Made by a program: the position numbers and the translations under genes
The notes under the pieces: generated by a model
Database searches by the model: none
Seen by the model: only the letters and a program-made list of their open reading frames with translations
Told to the model about the DNA's origin: nothing
From: Thalassotalea sp. 42_200_T64
GTDB lineage: Bacteria; Pseudomonadota; Gammaproteobacteria; Enterobacterales; Alteromonadaceae
Direction of reading: 5' to 3'
DNA: 45,694 bases
Assembly: GCA_002162925.1 (NCBI GenBank)
Contig: MABC01000008.1
Coordinates: forward strand, 1-45,694
Shown here: one piece after another, positions 17,450 to 26,773 of the stretch
Layout of the letters: each line of letters begins with the position of its first letter
How positions within the stretch are numbered: the first letter of the stretch is position 1

Positions 17450-17485
17450 CTATAAAAAGCCACATCTATAAAAAGCCACATCATC
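17450..17485. repeat. Tandem 16-bp direct repeat in the exaC leader
   Basis: TATAAAAAGCCACATC occurs twice head to tail, about 110-135 bp upstream of the exaC start codon, and is followed by a further ATC. Each unit gives GATGTGG on the minus strand, which resembles one arm of the palindromes found upstream of pedF. It could be paired activator half-sites or a simple duplication. Confidence 0.5.
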
Positions 17486-17551
17486 TGTAAGTATAATAGA
17501 AGTTTAGTGACAAGTTAAGCCATGCTTCCTTGGCATAAAATAACTCATACT

Positions 17552-19138
17552 TTAGGGGGAGGCTTTACTGGTGAGAGTTAATAAAGTTGTTGAAATACTC
17601 AATGGAGTGACGCCATTAAGATTATGTATTTCAACTTGATATGTACGGCAGTATTTTATTTTTGCGAGTAATAAACTTTCTTGAATAAAACCTGTGTCTT
17701 GGCTTAATTGTAATAAGCTTTGGATAATGGTTTTTAGACGTATAGTTGGCGTTGAATCAAAAGCACTATAAATAGCTAAATAAGATGAATCTTCAATCGT
17801 TAATGCCTCAATCACTAATGCCTGAGTTGCATAACATAACCCTTGGCAACGAGATGCTAAAAATCTTGGGTAAGCATTGATTATATAACTCATGATATGA
17901 ATAGATTTTTGTGTTGTTTTATCAATGTTTACGAGTAATAGAGCGTTATGCTGATCGTAAACATAAGCTAAATTTTTATCTAACAAACTATTGCTTAGCT
18001 GAGCTTTAGCTTTGAAGTATAGTTTGTTAAATAAGCGTGGTAGTACATGTTTAGATTCTGGCTCTTTGGGGATTGTCACAGCTTCATTTTTAATTATTTT
18101 ATTGTTCATGCCTCTATAGTTAAGAGACTTTTTTTCTAATGTTTTAGATAAAGTAATTAAGGGAGCTATTAAGCCACTTTCAATTGATGATTTTAGTTTG
18201 TCTGTTTGCTTTAATACTTTTGGCTCAAAGATAAGCTTAACTGGTTTTTTAAACTCACTATAGTCATCAATACCTTGATAATAAGGAGCTTGATGATAAA
18301 TGTCTTGTAAGTATTGATAATAAACAGCAATGAGTTCGTTAATTTCTGGCGAATACTTTTTTTGTTGCTTATCATCAGTCGTGCTACTTATCTTCTTTTG
18401 TGTGCTTATGTTCTCTTGTGGATTTTGATGTGTATTGCGATGTGAGCGTTTCTTAGTCTTATCATTGGCGTTAGCGAGGTGATTCTTTATTTGTAAGGGC
18501 TTTTGTTGTGTAGGTAATTGTGAAATTAATATTGATACCTGCTCAATATCAGCATTTGCAGTAACTAGGGTTATATTATTTGCTTGGTAATGTTGCTGGT
18601 GGAAGTTTTGTAAATCGCTTAATGATAACTGACCAATTAATTGACTGTCGCCGCTATAGTTATATGAGTTATCTGCTTGTGAACTATTTTCATCAATAAG
18701 CTGTTTATCTTGCTGTTCGACTTGGCTTTTTAGGCCTATCAATTCTCGGTAAATAACACCACAATTATTTCCATCATGAATTTCCTTGTTAAGATCCTCT
18801 TGACAAAATAGGGGGGCAAATATGCCATTAAGTAGATAGTTAAGCGCTAAATTAAAACTTTCTAAACAAGGGCTTTGACAATGGAAGTAGGTCGTGTCGG
18901 CCAATGTTGAAGCATTAATTTTAACATTGGTTAATGCTGTTAATTGGAATAAAGTGGTTGCGTGTGGGAATGCCTTGCTAGCACGAAAAATAAGATGTTC
19001 TACACAATGAGCAATGCCGCTATTATCAGTAATAGGCGTATTGACCACAAACAGCGCACTAAAGTCATGGTCATTGTTAATGTTAATGTGCTTCAAGCGG
19101 TTATGTAGATGAAGCCCCTTTGATCGTTTTTCAGTCAA
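17552..19138 (-). CDS. M16 family zinc peptidase, candidate PqqA-processing protease
   Basis: The 528-residue protein starts like the presequence-protease branch of M16 ('FSALFVVNTPITDNSGIAHC'). It keeps the inverted zinc motif HCVEH (H44, E47, H48) and the third ligand E132 in 'GVIYREL'. Spacing and order match active M16 enzymes. It is much shorter than PqqF (about 760) or PreP (about 970), so the second half is reduced. Residues 210-260 form a Lys/Gln/His-rich low-complexity linker. It starts with TTG 2 bp after the pqqE stop, so it is the last gene of the pqq operon. Trimming of the cross-linked PqqA peptide is the obvious role (inference). Confidence 0.75.
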   Translation of the reverse strand: MTEKRSKGLHLHNRLKHININNDHDFSALFVVNTPITDNSGIAHCVEHLIFRASKAFPHATTLFQLTALTNVKINASTLADTTYFHCQSPCLESFNLALNYLLNGIFAPLFCQEDLNKEIHDGNNCGVIYRELIGLKSQVEQQDKQLIDENSSQADNSYNYSGDSQLIGQLSLSDLQNFHQQHYQANNITLVTANADIEQVSILISQLPTQQKPLQIKNHLANANDKTKKRSHRNTHQNPQENISTQKKISSTTDDKQQKKYSPEINELIAVYYQYLQDIYHQAPYYQGIDDYSEFKKPVKLIFEPKVLKQTDKLKSSIESGLIAPLITLSKTLEKKSLNYRGMNNKIIKNEAVTIPKEPESKHVLPRLFNKLYFKAKAQLSNSLLDKNLAYVYDQHNALLLVNIDKTTQKSIHIMSYIINAYPRFLASRCQGLCYATQALVIEALTIEDSSYLAIYSAFDSTPTIRLKTIIQSLLQLSQDTGFIQESLLLAKIKYCRTYQVEIHNLNGVTPLSISTTLLTLTSKASP

Positions 19139-19140
19139 GT

Positions 19141-20343
19141 TTATACTTTCACACGCGTAATGTTTAAGCTTGAATCTTTACCATGCTTATTAGCCGTATG
19201 GTTTATCCGTTTTTCTATGGCTTTAGATGGATTAGTAGCACTCTCAATAGCTTGCTGAATTAAATGATGATCTTCAGATTTACTACAGACGGGATCTGTT
19301 TTGTGCATATCGCCTGTCATCATGTAAGCTTGACAACGACAACCACCAAAATCTTTTTCTTTTTCATCACAACCTTTACAAGGTTGTGGCATCCAGTCAT
19401 CGCCACGAAAATAATCAAAAGAGAAATCTTGCTGCCATATATCACTGACAGATTTATCTTTAACATTAGGAAAAGTAAGTGGTAGCATTTTTGCACTATG
19501 ACAAGGCAGGGCAGAGCCATCAGGTGTTACCGTTAGAAACGTAGTGCCCCAACCATTCATACAGGCTTTTGGGCGCGTTTCAAAATAATCAGGTGTGACA
19601 AAAATGAAATGTGGCCCTTTGCCTTGTTGTTGATCTCTAAATTCATTGACTAGACGTTCAGACTCAACTAATTGTTCTTTAGAGGGTAATAAATGATCAC
19701 GGTTTGTATACGCCCAACCATAATATTGCGCAGTGGCTAGCTCAACGTAATCAGCTTCTAATTCACAGCTGAGACGCATTATTTCAGGAATTTGCGCTAT
19801 GTTTTGCTTAGATATGACAAAGTTAAGCACCATAGGGTAACCTTGTGCTTTAACTGATTTTGCCATGTTAAACTTTTGCTGATACGCGTTGCCACGACCA
19901 GCAATAGCATCATTTACTTCAGGATCAGCCCCTTGAAAACTTATTTGAATATGATCTAGCCCTGCGACTTTTAATTTGGCAATACGTTTTTCAGTTAGAC
20001 CAATGCCTGAGGTAATTAGGTTAGTATAAAAACCTAATTCTCTGGCGTGCTTAACAAGCACTTCTAAATCTTTTCGTAATAAGGGCTCTCCTCCTGAAAA
20101 ACCAAGTTGTACAGCGCCCATTTCTCTTGCTTGGGTAAATACCTGACACCATTCTTGTGTCGTTAATTCTTTTTCAGTATCACCTAGCTCGGTTGGATTT
20201 GAGCAATAAGGGCAGTGTAACGGACAGTCATAAGTAAGCTCAGCAAGTAACCACAGAGGTGGTCCAACAGTTGTTGTTGGCGTTGCTTCTTTCTGTGTGT
20301 TTTCTTGCTTGTTTGCCAACTTTTTCGTCTGTTTAATGGTCAT
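19141..20343 (-). CDS. pqqE: PqqE, radical SAM PqqA cross-linking enzyme
   Basis: The 400-residue radical SAM enzyme forms the Glu-Tyr carbon-carbon bond in PqqA. The radical SAM cluster cysteines are C40, C44 and C47 (CPLHCPYC), followed by '[12 protein letters not shown]'. The C-terminal SPASM domain has its Cys series ([43 protein letters not shown]). It has a somewhat longer N-terminal Thr/Lys-rich extension than most PqqE proteins. The gene overlaps pqqD by 11 bp. Confidence 0.96.
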   Translation of the reverse strand: MTIKQTKKLANKQENTQKEATPTTTVGPPLWLLAELTYDCPLHCPYCSNPTELGDTEKELTTQEWCQVFTQAREMGAVQLGFSGGEPLLRKDLEVLVKHARELGFYTNLITSGIGLTEKRIAKLKVAGLDHIQISFQGADPEVNDAIAGRGNAYQQKFNMAKSVKAQGYPMVLNFVISKQNIAQIPEIMRLSCELEADYVELATAQYYGWAYTNRDHLLPSKEQLVESERLVNEFRDQQQGKGPHFIFVTPDYFETRPKACMNGWGTTFLTVTPDGSALPCHSAKMLPLTFPNVKDKSVSDIWQQDFSFDYFRGDDWMPQPCKGCDEKEKDFGGCRCQAYMMTGDMHKTDPVCSKSEDHHLIQQAIESATNPSKAIEKRINHTANKHGKDSSLNITRVKV

Positions 20344-20608
20344 TATAAAGCCATTTTTTTTCTATTGCTGTGGTGATGAATTCGTTAACATCGTTACTTA
20401 AGTCTCCACCTTCTGGGAATTTATTTTGTAAAGTTTCAGTAATTTGTTGTACTGTTTTTTCGCCATCAATCAATTGCATAATTTCACCTGCGCTGCCATT
20501 GAGTTTGACCATGCCTTCAGGGAATAATAACACAAAGCAATTTTGTGCTTTTTCCCATTGCAAACGAAACATAGCATTAAGTGAAGGCGTTGTTGTTGAG
20601 GTGATCAC
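20333..20608 (-). CDS. pqqD: PqqD, PqqA peptide chaperone
   Basis: The 91-residue protein has the RRE/PqqD fold used to present PqqA to PqqE ('[29 protein letters not shown]' spans strands and helix of the peptide-binding face). The conserved 'LNGSAGEIM' block and the length are typical. Its start overlaps the pqqC stop by one base and its end overlaps pqqE, so the genes are translationally coupled. Confidence 0.95.
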   Translation of the reverse strand: MITSTTTPSLNAMFRLQWEKAQNCFVLLFPEGMVKLNGSAGEIMQLIDGEKTVQQITETLQNKFPEGGDLSNDVNEFITTAIEKKWLYNDH

Positions 20609-21357
20609 TAAAAAATACCTTTATGGTAGCTAGGGTTTTCTATTAACCCTTGATAAGGAGCTCGGTTTTGTTCATAAGCTAGCGTCATGGCATCTAACAT
20701 ACTCCAAAGAATGTCTAGCTTAAATTGTAAAATGTTTAATGCGCTTTCTTGGGCTTCACGGCTAGTAAAATGATCTAGGGTGATTTGCAAGCCATGATTC
20801 ACATCACGGCGCGCTTGCGATAAACGCATTTGAAAATAACTTAAACCATCAGCTTTTATCCAAGGATAATTTTCAGGCCAAGTATCAAGCCTACTCTGGT
20901 GTATTGTAGGGGCAAACATTTCTGTTAATGATGAACATGCTGCTTGTTGCCAACTTGCTCTACGGGCAAAGTTAACATAAGCATCTACAGCAAAGCGAAC
21001 GCCTGGAAGTACAAACTTCTCATCGAGTAAATCTTGCCTATCTAAGCCTACTGCTTCACCTAAACGCAACCAAGCTTCAATGCCACCCAAGGTTTTTTCG
21101 CCAACACTACCATCGTGATCAAGAATACGCTGAACCCATAAGCGCCTTGTTTCCATATCTGGACAATTCGCCATAATTGCCGCATCTTTTATCGGAATAT
21201 TAACTTGATAATAAAAGCGATTGGCAACCCAACCTTGAATTTGCTTAACACTACATTCACCTTTGTGCATAGCGATATGAAAAGGGTGATGAATGTGATA
21301 AAGCTGGCCTTTGCCTCTAAGCTTTTGTTTAAATTGTTCTCTGGTCCAAGCTTGCAT
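20608..21357 (-). CDS. pqqC: PqqC, pyrroloquinoline-quinone synthase
   Basis: The 249-residue all-helical oxidase catalyses the last ring closure and eight-electron oxidation to PQQ. Family blocks include '[32 protein letters not shown]' (here read in two parts, with the active-site His and Tyr), 'RILDHDG', '[15 protein letters not shown]' and '[20 protein letters not shown]'. Length matches PqqC (about 250). It lies 23 bp after pqqB. Confidence 0.97.
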   Translation of the reverse strand: MQAWTREQFKQKLRGKGQLYHIHHPFHIAMHKGECSVKQIQGWVANRFYYQVNIPIKDAAIMANCPDMETRRLWVQRILDHDGSVGEKTLGGIEAWLRLGEAVGLDRQDLLDEKFVLPGVRFAVDAYVNFARRASWQQAACSSLTEMFAPTIHQSRLDTWPENYPWIKADGLSYFQMRLSQARRDVNHGLQITLDHFTSREAQESALNILQFKLDILWSMLDAMTLAYEQNRAPYQGLIENPSYHKGIF

Positions 21358-21380
21358 AAAGAAGATCCTAATTGGTGAAG

Positions 21381-22298
21381 TTATATAATAATTTCCATGC
21401 CGTCAGTGGCAATCTCAACCCCATTGTCTAAAACAAATTGATGTTGAGGAGACTCCTCATTTAATATCGGGTTGGTATTATTAATGTGAATAAGGATTTT
21501 TCGGTCAATGGTAAACTTATTTAATAGTGCCACTGTGCCATATTCACCATTAACGGGCATGTGACCCATATCAGAGCCTAATTTCTTGCTAAAACCTTGA
21601 GCAATCATTTCATCATCAAGCCATAATGTACCGTCAATTAATACGCAACTTGCTTCGGATAGTATCTGTTCAACTTCTGGTGTACTTTGTACAATACCAG
21701 GTAAATAAAACAAATATTTACCTGTGCTTTTATCAATAATTTTTAAGCCAATATTATTACCATCAACCACTTTGTCGCGATAAGGTGAGTATGGTGGCGC
21801 GTTAGATTCGATAACAACAGGAACAAACTCAATACCGTCAACGCCTGTTACAGTAAAAGGTTGTTTTGAATTGGTGTCTATTTTGTTGAAATTTAAGCCA
21901 CCATGCCAATGTTCTAATAAATTAAATAATGGGTAAGCGGTTGATAAATCTTCATAAACAACATCGGTACAATAGACCTCAAGTGGTAACCCCTCACGCA
22001 AGGTGAGTAACCCTGTAGTGTGATCTATTTGGCTATCAGATAAAATTGCTGCACGAATATTGGTACCGCGCGTACTTTCTTCAGGCCAAAGTTGTGGAGA
22101 TTGATTAATTTGTTGACGAATATCTGGAGAGGCATTAATTAACACCCAATCTTTGCCATTGGGACTTACTGCGATTGATGACTGAGTACGGGCTGTTGCT
22201 TTAATGGTACCGTCACGTAAACCTTTACAATTTGCACAATGGCAATTCCATTGAGGAAAACCTCCGCCAGCGGCAGAGCCAAGAACTAAAATTTGCAT
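21381..22298 (-). CDS. pqqB: PqqB, metallo-beta-lactamase-fold hydroxylase
   Basis: The 305-residue protein begins with the diagnostic '[19 protein letters not shown]', including the CxCxxC metal site. It has '[17 protein letters not shown]' in place of the usual HxHxDH motif, '[15 protein letters not shown]' and '[15 protein letters not shown]'. PqqB is now assigned as the iron-dependent hydroxylase of the di-amino-acid intermediate. It is separated from pqqA by a hairpin with a T-tract, so its dose relative to pqqA is probably set by partial termination. Confidence 0.96.
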   Translation of the reverse strand: MQILVLGSAAGGGFPQWNCHCANCKGLRDGTIKATARTQSSIAVSPNGKDWVLINASPDIRQQINQSPQLWPEESTRGTNIRAAILSDSQIDHTTGLLTLREGLPLEVYCTDVVYEDLSTAYPLFNLLEHWHGGLNFNKIDTNSKQPFTVTGVDGIEFVPVVIESNAPPYSPYRDKVVDGNNIGLKIIDKSTGKYLFYLPGIVQSTPEVEQILSEASCVLIDGTLWLDDEMIAQGFSKKLGSDMGHMPVNGEYGTVALLNKFTIDRKILIHINNTNPILNEESPQHQFVLDNGVEIATDGMEIII

Positions 22299-22371
22299 AC
22301 GAGCCTCGTAATCAAGACGGAAAAGAAAAAAATAAAAATTAACGGGCTATATTTTGCTTTAAATACCACGA

Positions 22372-22418
22372 TAAAAAATCACCTCAGTATTATATTTTGT
22401 TCAAATAGCTGAGGTGGT
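22372..22418 (-). terminator. Attenuator-type hairpin between pqqA and pqqB
   Basis: On the minus strand CACCTCAG (22416-22409) pairs with CTGAGGTG (22387-22380) across a 21-base loop, and the stem is followed by ATTTTTT. Partial termination here would yield excess pqqA message relative to pqqB-E. Confidence 0.8.
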
Positions 22419-22439
22419 TTTTTCGGCTAAAACGATTGA

Positions 22440-22511
22440 TTAACGGTTACTGATGTAAAGCGTTACTTCAAATCCTAGGCGCATTTCTTCAAAGTTAGGT
22501 TTTGTCCACAT
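22440..22511 (-). CDS. pqqA: PqqA, PQQ precursor peptide
   Basis: The 23-residue peptide MWTKPNFEEMRLGFEVTLYI, ending SNR, has the invariant Glu and Tyr in the spacing ExxxY (E15, Y19) that are cross-linked by PqqE and become PQQ. A strong ribosome site (CGAGGAG) precedes the ATG. It has its own promoter region, bounded upstream by the receptor-gene terminator at 22637-22665. A candidate operator sits at 22573-22590. Too short for ordinary gene finders. Confidence 0.96.
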   Translation of the reverse strand: MWTKPNFEEMRLGFEVTLYISNR

Positions 22512-22572
22512 AATATTCTCCTCGCTGATTAATTTAGGATTCTCACTATATTTAATTTTAATAAAAGAAAAT

Positions 22573-22590
22573 ATACTACTTTAGATGGAA
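22573..22590 (-). promoter_or_regulatory. Candidate operator upstream of pqqA
   Basis: On the minus strand TTCCATCTAAAGTAGTAT shares the CTAAAGTAG core with the palindrome at 9650-9665. It lies 62 bp upstream of the pqqA ATG, directly before AT-rich sequence that could be the -35/-10 region. That is a natural place for an activator site. Confidence 0.5.
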
Positions 22591-22634
22591 AATAACGTGG
22601 CGTAAGTATGATAAGTTAATCTTTGTTTTTATCA

Positions 22635-22665
22635 TCAAAAAAGCAGACTGACTACATCAGTCAGT
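22635..22665 (-). terminator. Terminator after the second TonB receptor gene
   Basis: ACTGACT (22647-22653) pairs with AGTCAGT (22659-22665) around a 5-base loop. On the minus strand CTGC and then six T's follow. It separates the receptor transcript from pqqA, so pqqA must have its own promoter. Confidence 0.8.
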
Positions 22666-22720
22666 TATTAACAATAGTAATAATGTAGTCTATTAATTAT
22701 TAAGGCATATATGGGTATAG

Positions 22721-24886
22721 TTAAAATGAAATAGAAACACCTAAATGCAATGCGCGAGGCTGTCCGCCAAAGAAGCGATAAGAACCATAAGCATAGTCTG
22801 CTCGGCTGGCATATTTTTCATCGGTTATGTTTTCGATGCGTGCAAATACATGTATGTTATTGTTTAGCGCTATTAAACCTCTTAGTTGTAATAAATCATG
22901 ACCAGCATATTTATGTTCATTAGCTGGATCTAAATAGTATTCGCCCATATGTAGCCATTCTAGCTCAAGCTTGCTGCTTTCGGTAGCTTGCCAAGCTAAA
23001 CGTACATTCGCCAATTGTTCTGGCGCAGTATCCACTGCATTACCTTTAACAATGTCGCTACTAGCTTGGTTAAATTCGTATTCATGTTGTCCATAACTAT
23101 AATTTACTGCAAGATTTAACTGCTCGGTTAAGTCATAATTAATGCTTAATTCAAGTCCTTGATGAGAGGTTTTACCGTCGGTAACATTTAACCCATCAAC
23201 ATCACGGAAAAAGAAATTATTTTTACTCATATAGTAAATAGCGACTTCATAAGTGAGCTTCTTGCTCACCCCACGTAAACCTAGCTCGGAACTGTCTAAT
23301 TGTTCTGATCCAATTTCACCGACCAGTTGTTGATTTTGTAATCGATACATATCGGTTACTTGTGGTGATCTAAATCCTTGCGACCAGCTGCCAAAAAAGG
23401 CCATGTCATTATTAAGGCGATAGTTAAAACCCAACTTGGCGCTACTATTGTCAAAGCTATCGGTACTATCACTAGGGCGTTTATATAGGCACTCAACAGG
23501 TGCACCATTACCATCTGTACATGAACTACCGTCTGCTTTTGTAGTGCCATCGGCGATTAAATTATCATATCTATATTTAGTGACATCGAAGCGTACACTC
23601 CCCGTACATTTAAGTTGTTGCGTCAATTGCCAATCTGCCTGAAAATAAGGCGCAATAGTTGAAGCAGCTACTTCATAGTCATAATGAAGGCCTTGCTGAC
23701 GCGCTTTGCCATAATTATAACTGTCAGCTTTTTGTTGGGTTTGTGTTAACTCTCCTTCAGTCCACTCAAGATCAACTCCCGTCACTAAAGTAATATTTTT
23801 CTCTACTTGCCAGTTGTAGCTGTTAACCATGCCAATACTGTAGTGGCTATTTTCTTCAATGGCCTTTGATGGCAGGTAATGTTGACGAAATTCCATTTGA
23901 TTAATACGAAAATAAGGAGTTATGGTAAAGCTACGTTCAGCGCTTAACTCGCGTTGCCAACTGCTGGCAATGCGAACGGATGACCATTCACGATAGGCAC
24001 CAGTATCACAGTTTTTTTCCATGGCATTGCGGTCTTTGTAAAGGTTGTTTTTTGAGTAACTTGAGCTATAACAATCGGTGCCATTATTACTCGAAGAAAT
24101 ATACCCAGCGGTATCTTGATCAAGAACAAAGCCTGAAACTAAGGTCTTAAACTGGTCAACGCCATTTGCATAATCATGGCGAAGCCCCAACTTTAATGAT
24201 TTAAATCCACTGTTGTCACGGTAACCACCGTCATCAATGGCTTGAATATTACCGCTAATTCCATGTTTGTTTAATTCTCTTCCTATTGTGCCTTGGAACT
24301 GATAACGGTTGTTTGGACCTGCAAGCAAAGTCATATCACCACCATCGCTCGGCGCTTTAGTTAATACATTAACCACACCATGAACCGCATTAGAGCCATA
24401 AACGGCGCTGGCAGGACCTCTGATAATTTCTACTTCTTGCGCCTGAGCTAGGTTTAGCTCTGATAGACCATTGTTATTGGCAAAGCCAGCCGAGCGGGTG
24501 GCAATACCCTCTTCAAGAAATAAGAAAGCGCCTGCGGCTCCTGGGCCAGTTAAAACAGGAGAGCGTAAAGAAGGTAAAGATTCCATACCGTTATTGGTTT
24601 GAACATGAACGCCTGTTGCTCTGTTTAAGATATCACTTGGGTGAACAGAGCTAACTAGAGCAATATCTTTGCTTGATATACGATCAATATTACCGGCTAG
24701 AGCAAGAAGACTTGATTGTTGACGACTACCTGTTACTACAATAACCTCGGATACCTCAACATCAGCTAAAATATCGTTTTTATTTTTTTGGGATGTTTTA
24801 GTTATTTCTGTTGTTGCGGCGTAACTTGCTATAGAAACATAAGAAAGAGTGAGGATGAAAAAGGGTAATCGTTTAAATGTTAACAT
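22721..24886 (-). CDS. TonB-dependent outer-membrane receptor next to pqqA
   Basis: The 721-residue protein has a signal peptide, a TonB-box-like SEVIVVTGSR, a plug domain ('LNRATGVHVQTNNGMES', 'EVEIIRGPASAVYGSNAVHGVVNVLTK') and a barrel ending in Phe (LHLGVSISF). It is of the cobalamin/catecholate-receptor-like group. Within the barrel are two Cys-containing loops (NGTDCYSSSYS..NCDTG and SSCTDGNGAPVECL). It is the last gene of a minus-strand run with the Ped/Lut-type ABC genes and lies 209 bp before pqqA. Candidate cargo is a lanthanide chelate (as for LutH) or PQQ itself (as for PqqU/YncD). Sequence alone does not decide. Confidence 0.87.
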   Translation of the reverse strand: MLTFKRLPFFILTLSYVSIASYAATTEITKTSQKNKNDILADVEVSEVIVVTGSRQQSSLLALAGNIDRISSKDIALVSSVHPSDILNRATGVHVQTNNGMESLPSLRSPVLTGPGAAGAFLFLEEGIATRSAGFANNNGLSELNLAQAQEVEIIRGPASAVYGSNAVHGVVNVLTKAPSDGGDMTLLAGPNNRYQFQGTIGRELNKHGISGNIQAIDDGGYRDNSGFKSLKLGLRHDYANGVDQFKTLVSGFVLDQDTAGYISSSNNGTDCYSSSYSKNNLYKDRNAMEKNCDTGAYREWSSVRIASSWQRELSAERSFTITPYFRINQMEFRQHYLPSKAIEENSHYSIGMVNSYNWQVEKNITLVTGVDLEWTEGELTQTQQKADSYNYGKARQQGLHYDYEVAASTIAPYFQADWQLTQQLKCTGSVRFDVTKYRYDNLIADGTTKADGSSCTDGNGAPVECLYKRPSDSTDSFDNSSAKLGFNYRLNNDMAFFGSWSQGFRSPQVTDMYRLQNQQLVGEIGSEQLDSSELGLRGVSKKLTYEVAIYYMSKNNFFFRDVDGLNVTDGKTSHQGLELSINYDLTEQLNLAVNYSYGQHEYEFNQASSDIVKGNAVDTAPEQLANVRLAWQATESSKLELEWLHMGEYYLDPANEHKYAGHDLLQLRGLIALNNNIHVFARIENITDEKYASRADYAYGSYRFFGGQPRALHLGVSISF

Positions 24887-24919
24887 TAGCTTAAAGCTTC
24901 CTTTGTTTTTATTTTATTT

Positions 24920-25975
24920 CTATTTTAGCTGGCATAAATCATCAGTTGCTTTAATTAATGCATCAATGATCCTTGGTTCGCTTGCTACATGCCCAGCCAT
25001 TTCGACAATGATTAGCTTAGCTTCGGGCCAGCGTTGTTTTAACTGCCAAGCTTGTTCAAGCGGACATAGCATGTCATAACGACCATGAATAATGATTGTT
25101 GGTATATGACGGATAATATCAATACTTTCAAGTAAAGGCGTCTGATTAATGAAACAGCGATTTAACGAATAGTAAAGCTGGATTATTGAGGATGCTTTAA
25201 CTTTAAGGGCTTTAGCACTGTCTTTGGTTGTGCTTGCTAAAAATTCAGGTGGCTCTTGTAAAGCAATAAGGTTGGCTTCCCAATGTTGCAGCTTGTTGAA
25301 CATTGCCGTTGATACTTTACTGTTATCACTGCTTAGTTGTTGATATATAGCTGACAGTGGTTGTGCTTGTTCATCTTTAGGTAAACCTTGAACGAGCTGC
25401 TGCCAAGCATCTGGAAAAAGCTTAGCCGCGCCATTTTCACTATATACCCAATCAATATCTTGTGAACGAGCTAAAAATATTCCTCGTAATAATAAACCTG
25501 AAACTTGCTGTGGAAAGTGTTGCGCATAATATAATGCCAGTGTGGCTCCCCATGAGCCACCAAAAATCAGCCATTTTTTAATACCAATATGTTGTCGTAT
25601 TACTTCTATATCTTGAATAAGGTGAGCGGTGGTGTTGCGTTGTAATGAGCGATAAGGGCGAGAGCGGCCACAGCCACGTTGATCGAATAAAATAATATGA
25701 TAATGCTTAGGATCAAAAAAACGACGATGTGACTCATTACACCCAGAGCCAGGTCCGCCATGTAAAAACACTACAGGTATGCCTAGAGGGTTTCCACATT
25801 CCTCGACATAAATTTGATGATTAATATCAGCTTCATCTGTACGTTTTGTTTTGAGGCTATTTTCTTTTAAGTCGCTTGTATTTAAGTCTTCTGTATTTAG
25901 GTTACTTATATTCAGGTTATTTACGTTTAAATAATAATGCTTAAATGGTTCAATGGCAGGGTAAAGTGATAGCAT
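24920..25975 (-). CDS. pip: Proline iminopeptidase (S33) with repeat-derived insertion
   Basis: The 351-residue alpha/beta-hydrolase shows 'VFLHGGPGSGCNESHRRFFDP', 'LFDQRGCGRS' and the nucleophile elbow GGSWGATLAL. Late in the chain are 'HGRYDMLCPLEQAW' (acid) and 'AGHVASEP' (His). These are hallmarks of proline iminopeptidase, about 315-320 residues elsewhere. The extra length is an N-terminal insertion at about residues 18-48 between 'FKHYYLNV' and 'HQIYVEECGNP', made of degenerate pentapeptides (NLNIS, NLNTE, DLNTS, DLKEN). The gene sits between the ABC permease (9 bp) and the receptor gene. A part in PqqA fragment turnover is possible; PQQ loci often carry extra peptidases. Confidence 0.9.
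   Translation of the reverse strand: MLSLYPAIEPFKHYYLNVNNLNISNLNTEDLNTSDLKENSLKTKRTDEADINHQIYVEECGNPLGIPVVFLHGGPGSGCNESHRRFFDPKHYHIILFDQRGCGRSRPYRSLQRNTTAHLIQDIEVIRQHIGIKKWLIFGGSWGATLALYYAQHFPQQVSGLLLRGIFLARSQDIDWVYSENGAAKLFPDAWQQLVQGLPKDEQAQPLSAIYQQLSSDNSKVSTAMFNKLQHWEANLIALQEPPEFLASTTKDSAKALKVKASSIIQLYYSLNRCFINQTPLLESIDIIRHIPTIIIHGRYDMLCPLEQAWQLKQRWPEAKLIIVEMAGHVASEPRIIDALIKATDDLCQLK
25865..25924 (-). repeat. In-frame 15-bp tandem repeat (four units) within pip
   Basis: Four consecutive 15-bp units start at 25865, 25880, 25895 and 25910 (TTTAAGTCGCTTGTA, TTTAAGTCTTCTGTA, TTTAGGTTACTTATA, TTCAGGTTATTTACG on the plus strand). Each encodes one pentapeptide of the N-terminal insertion, so copy-number change keeps frame. 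Confidence 0.85.
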
Positions 25976-25984
25976 GAGTATATA

Positions 25985-26773
25985 TTATCCTTTGCTCTTG
26001 AACTTAGGTCTAAAATTTAACAAGGCAGCTGTGGATACAATAGCGGTAACGGCTATTACTACACTGAAAGCGGTGATATTGAATTGTCCAAACAATGCAA
26101 ATCGTAATAATTCAACACAATAAGTAAAAGGGTTGTATTGGCAAATAGTGTATAACCACATACTTGCTTCTTTCATTTTCCATAATGGATATAGGGCACT
26201 TGATAAAAAAAACATGGGGAAAATAACAAAGTTCATTACCCCTGCAAAGTTTTCTAATTGTTTGATCAGGCTTGATAATAATAAGCCTAATGATCCTAGA
26301 AAAAAGGCGATAATGAAAATAGCTGGCGCTGCGGTTAGATAACTTAACCACATAATTTCAACATCAACAAATTGCGTAAATAATAAAAAAATATACACTT
26401 GCATGAGTGATAAAAAAGCAATGGCGATAAGTTTACAACACAAAAGAAATGGCATGGGCAACGGGCTCATTAGCAATACTTTCATGCTGCCCATTTCTCT
26501 ATCATATACCATGGAAAGTGAGCTTTGCATGCCATTAAACAGCACTATCATGCAGCATAAACCAGGAACGATATATTCTTGATAGGTAATGTAAGTGCCG
26601 TAGGGTTCCATAATTGAAATGCCCAAAGCAGCCCTAAAACCTGCGGCAAAAACAATGAGCCACAATAAAGGTCTAACTAAGGCGCTAAGTAAACGGGAGC
26701 GCTGTTTAAAAAAACGAAAAAGCTCACGTTTAATAATGCCCATACAACAATAACAGTATTGACTTATACTCAC
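25985..26773 (-). CDS. pedC: ABC-2 type permease, PedC/LutF-like
   Basis: The 262-residue membrane protein has about six helices of the ABC-2 type ('RPLLWLIVFAAGF', 'EYIVPGLCCMIVLFNGMQSSLSMVYDREMGSMKVLLMSPLP', 'NFVIFPMFFLSSALYPLW', 'NPFTYCVELLRFALFG'; the second is split here across helix 2 and the coupling helix). It matches the permease of the PQQ-alcohol-dehydrogenase-associated ABC system (PedC in Pseudomonas putida, LutF in methylotrophs). It overlaps the ATPase gene by 4 bp. ABC-2 permeases often export, and the direction of transport here is unsettled. Confidence 0.85.
   Translation of the reverse strand: MSISQYCYCCMGIIKRELFRFFKQRSRLLSALVRPLLWLIVFAAGFRAALGISIMEPYGTYITYQEYIVPGLCCMIVLFNGMQSSLSMVYDREMGSMKVLLMSPLPMPFLLCCKLIAIAFLSLMQVYIFLLFTQFVDVEIMWLSYLTAAPAIFIIAFFLGSLGLLLSSLIKQLENFAGVMNFVIFPMFFLSSALYPLWKMKEASMWLYTICQYNPFTYCVELLRFALFGQFNITAFSVVIAVTAIVSTAALLNFRPKFKSKG

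Noticed and set aside
17450..17485. Short tandem repeats as a CRISPR array
   Set aside because: There are only two head-to-tail 16-bp units, with no spacers and no cas genes.
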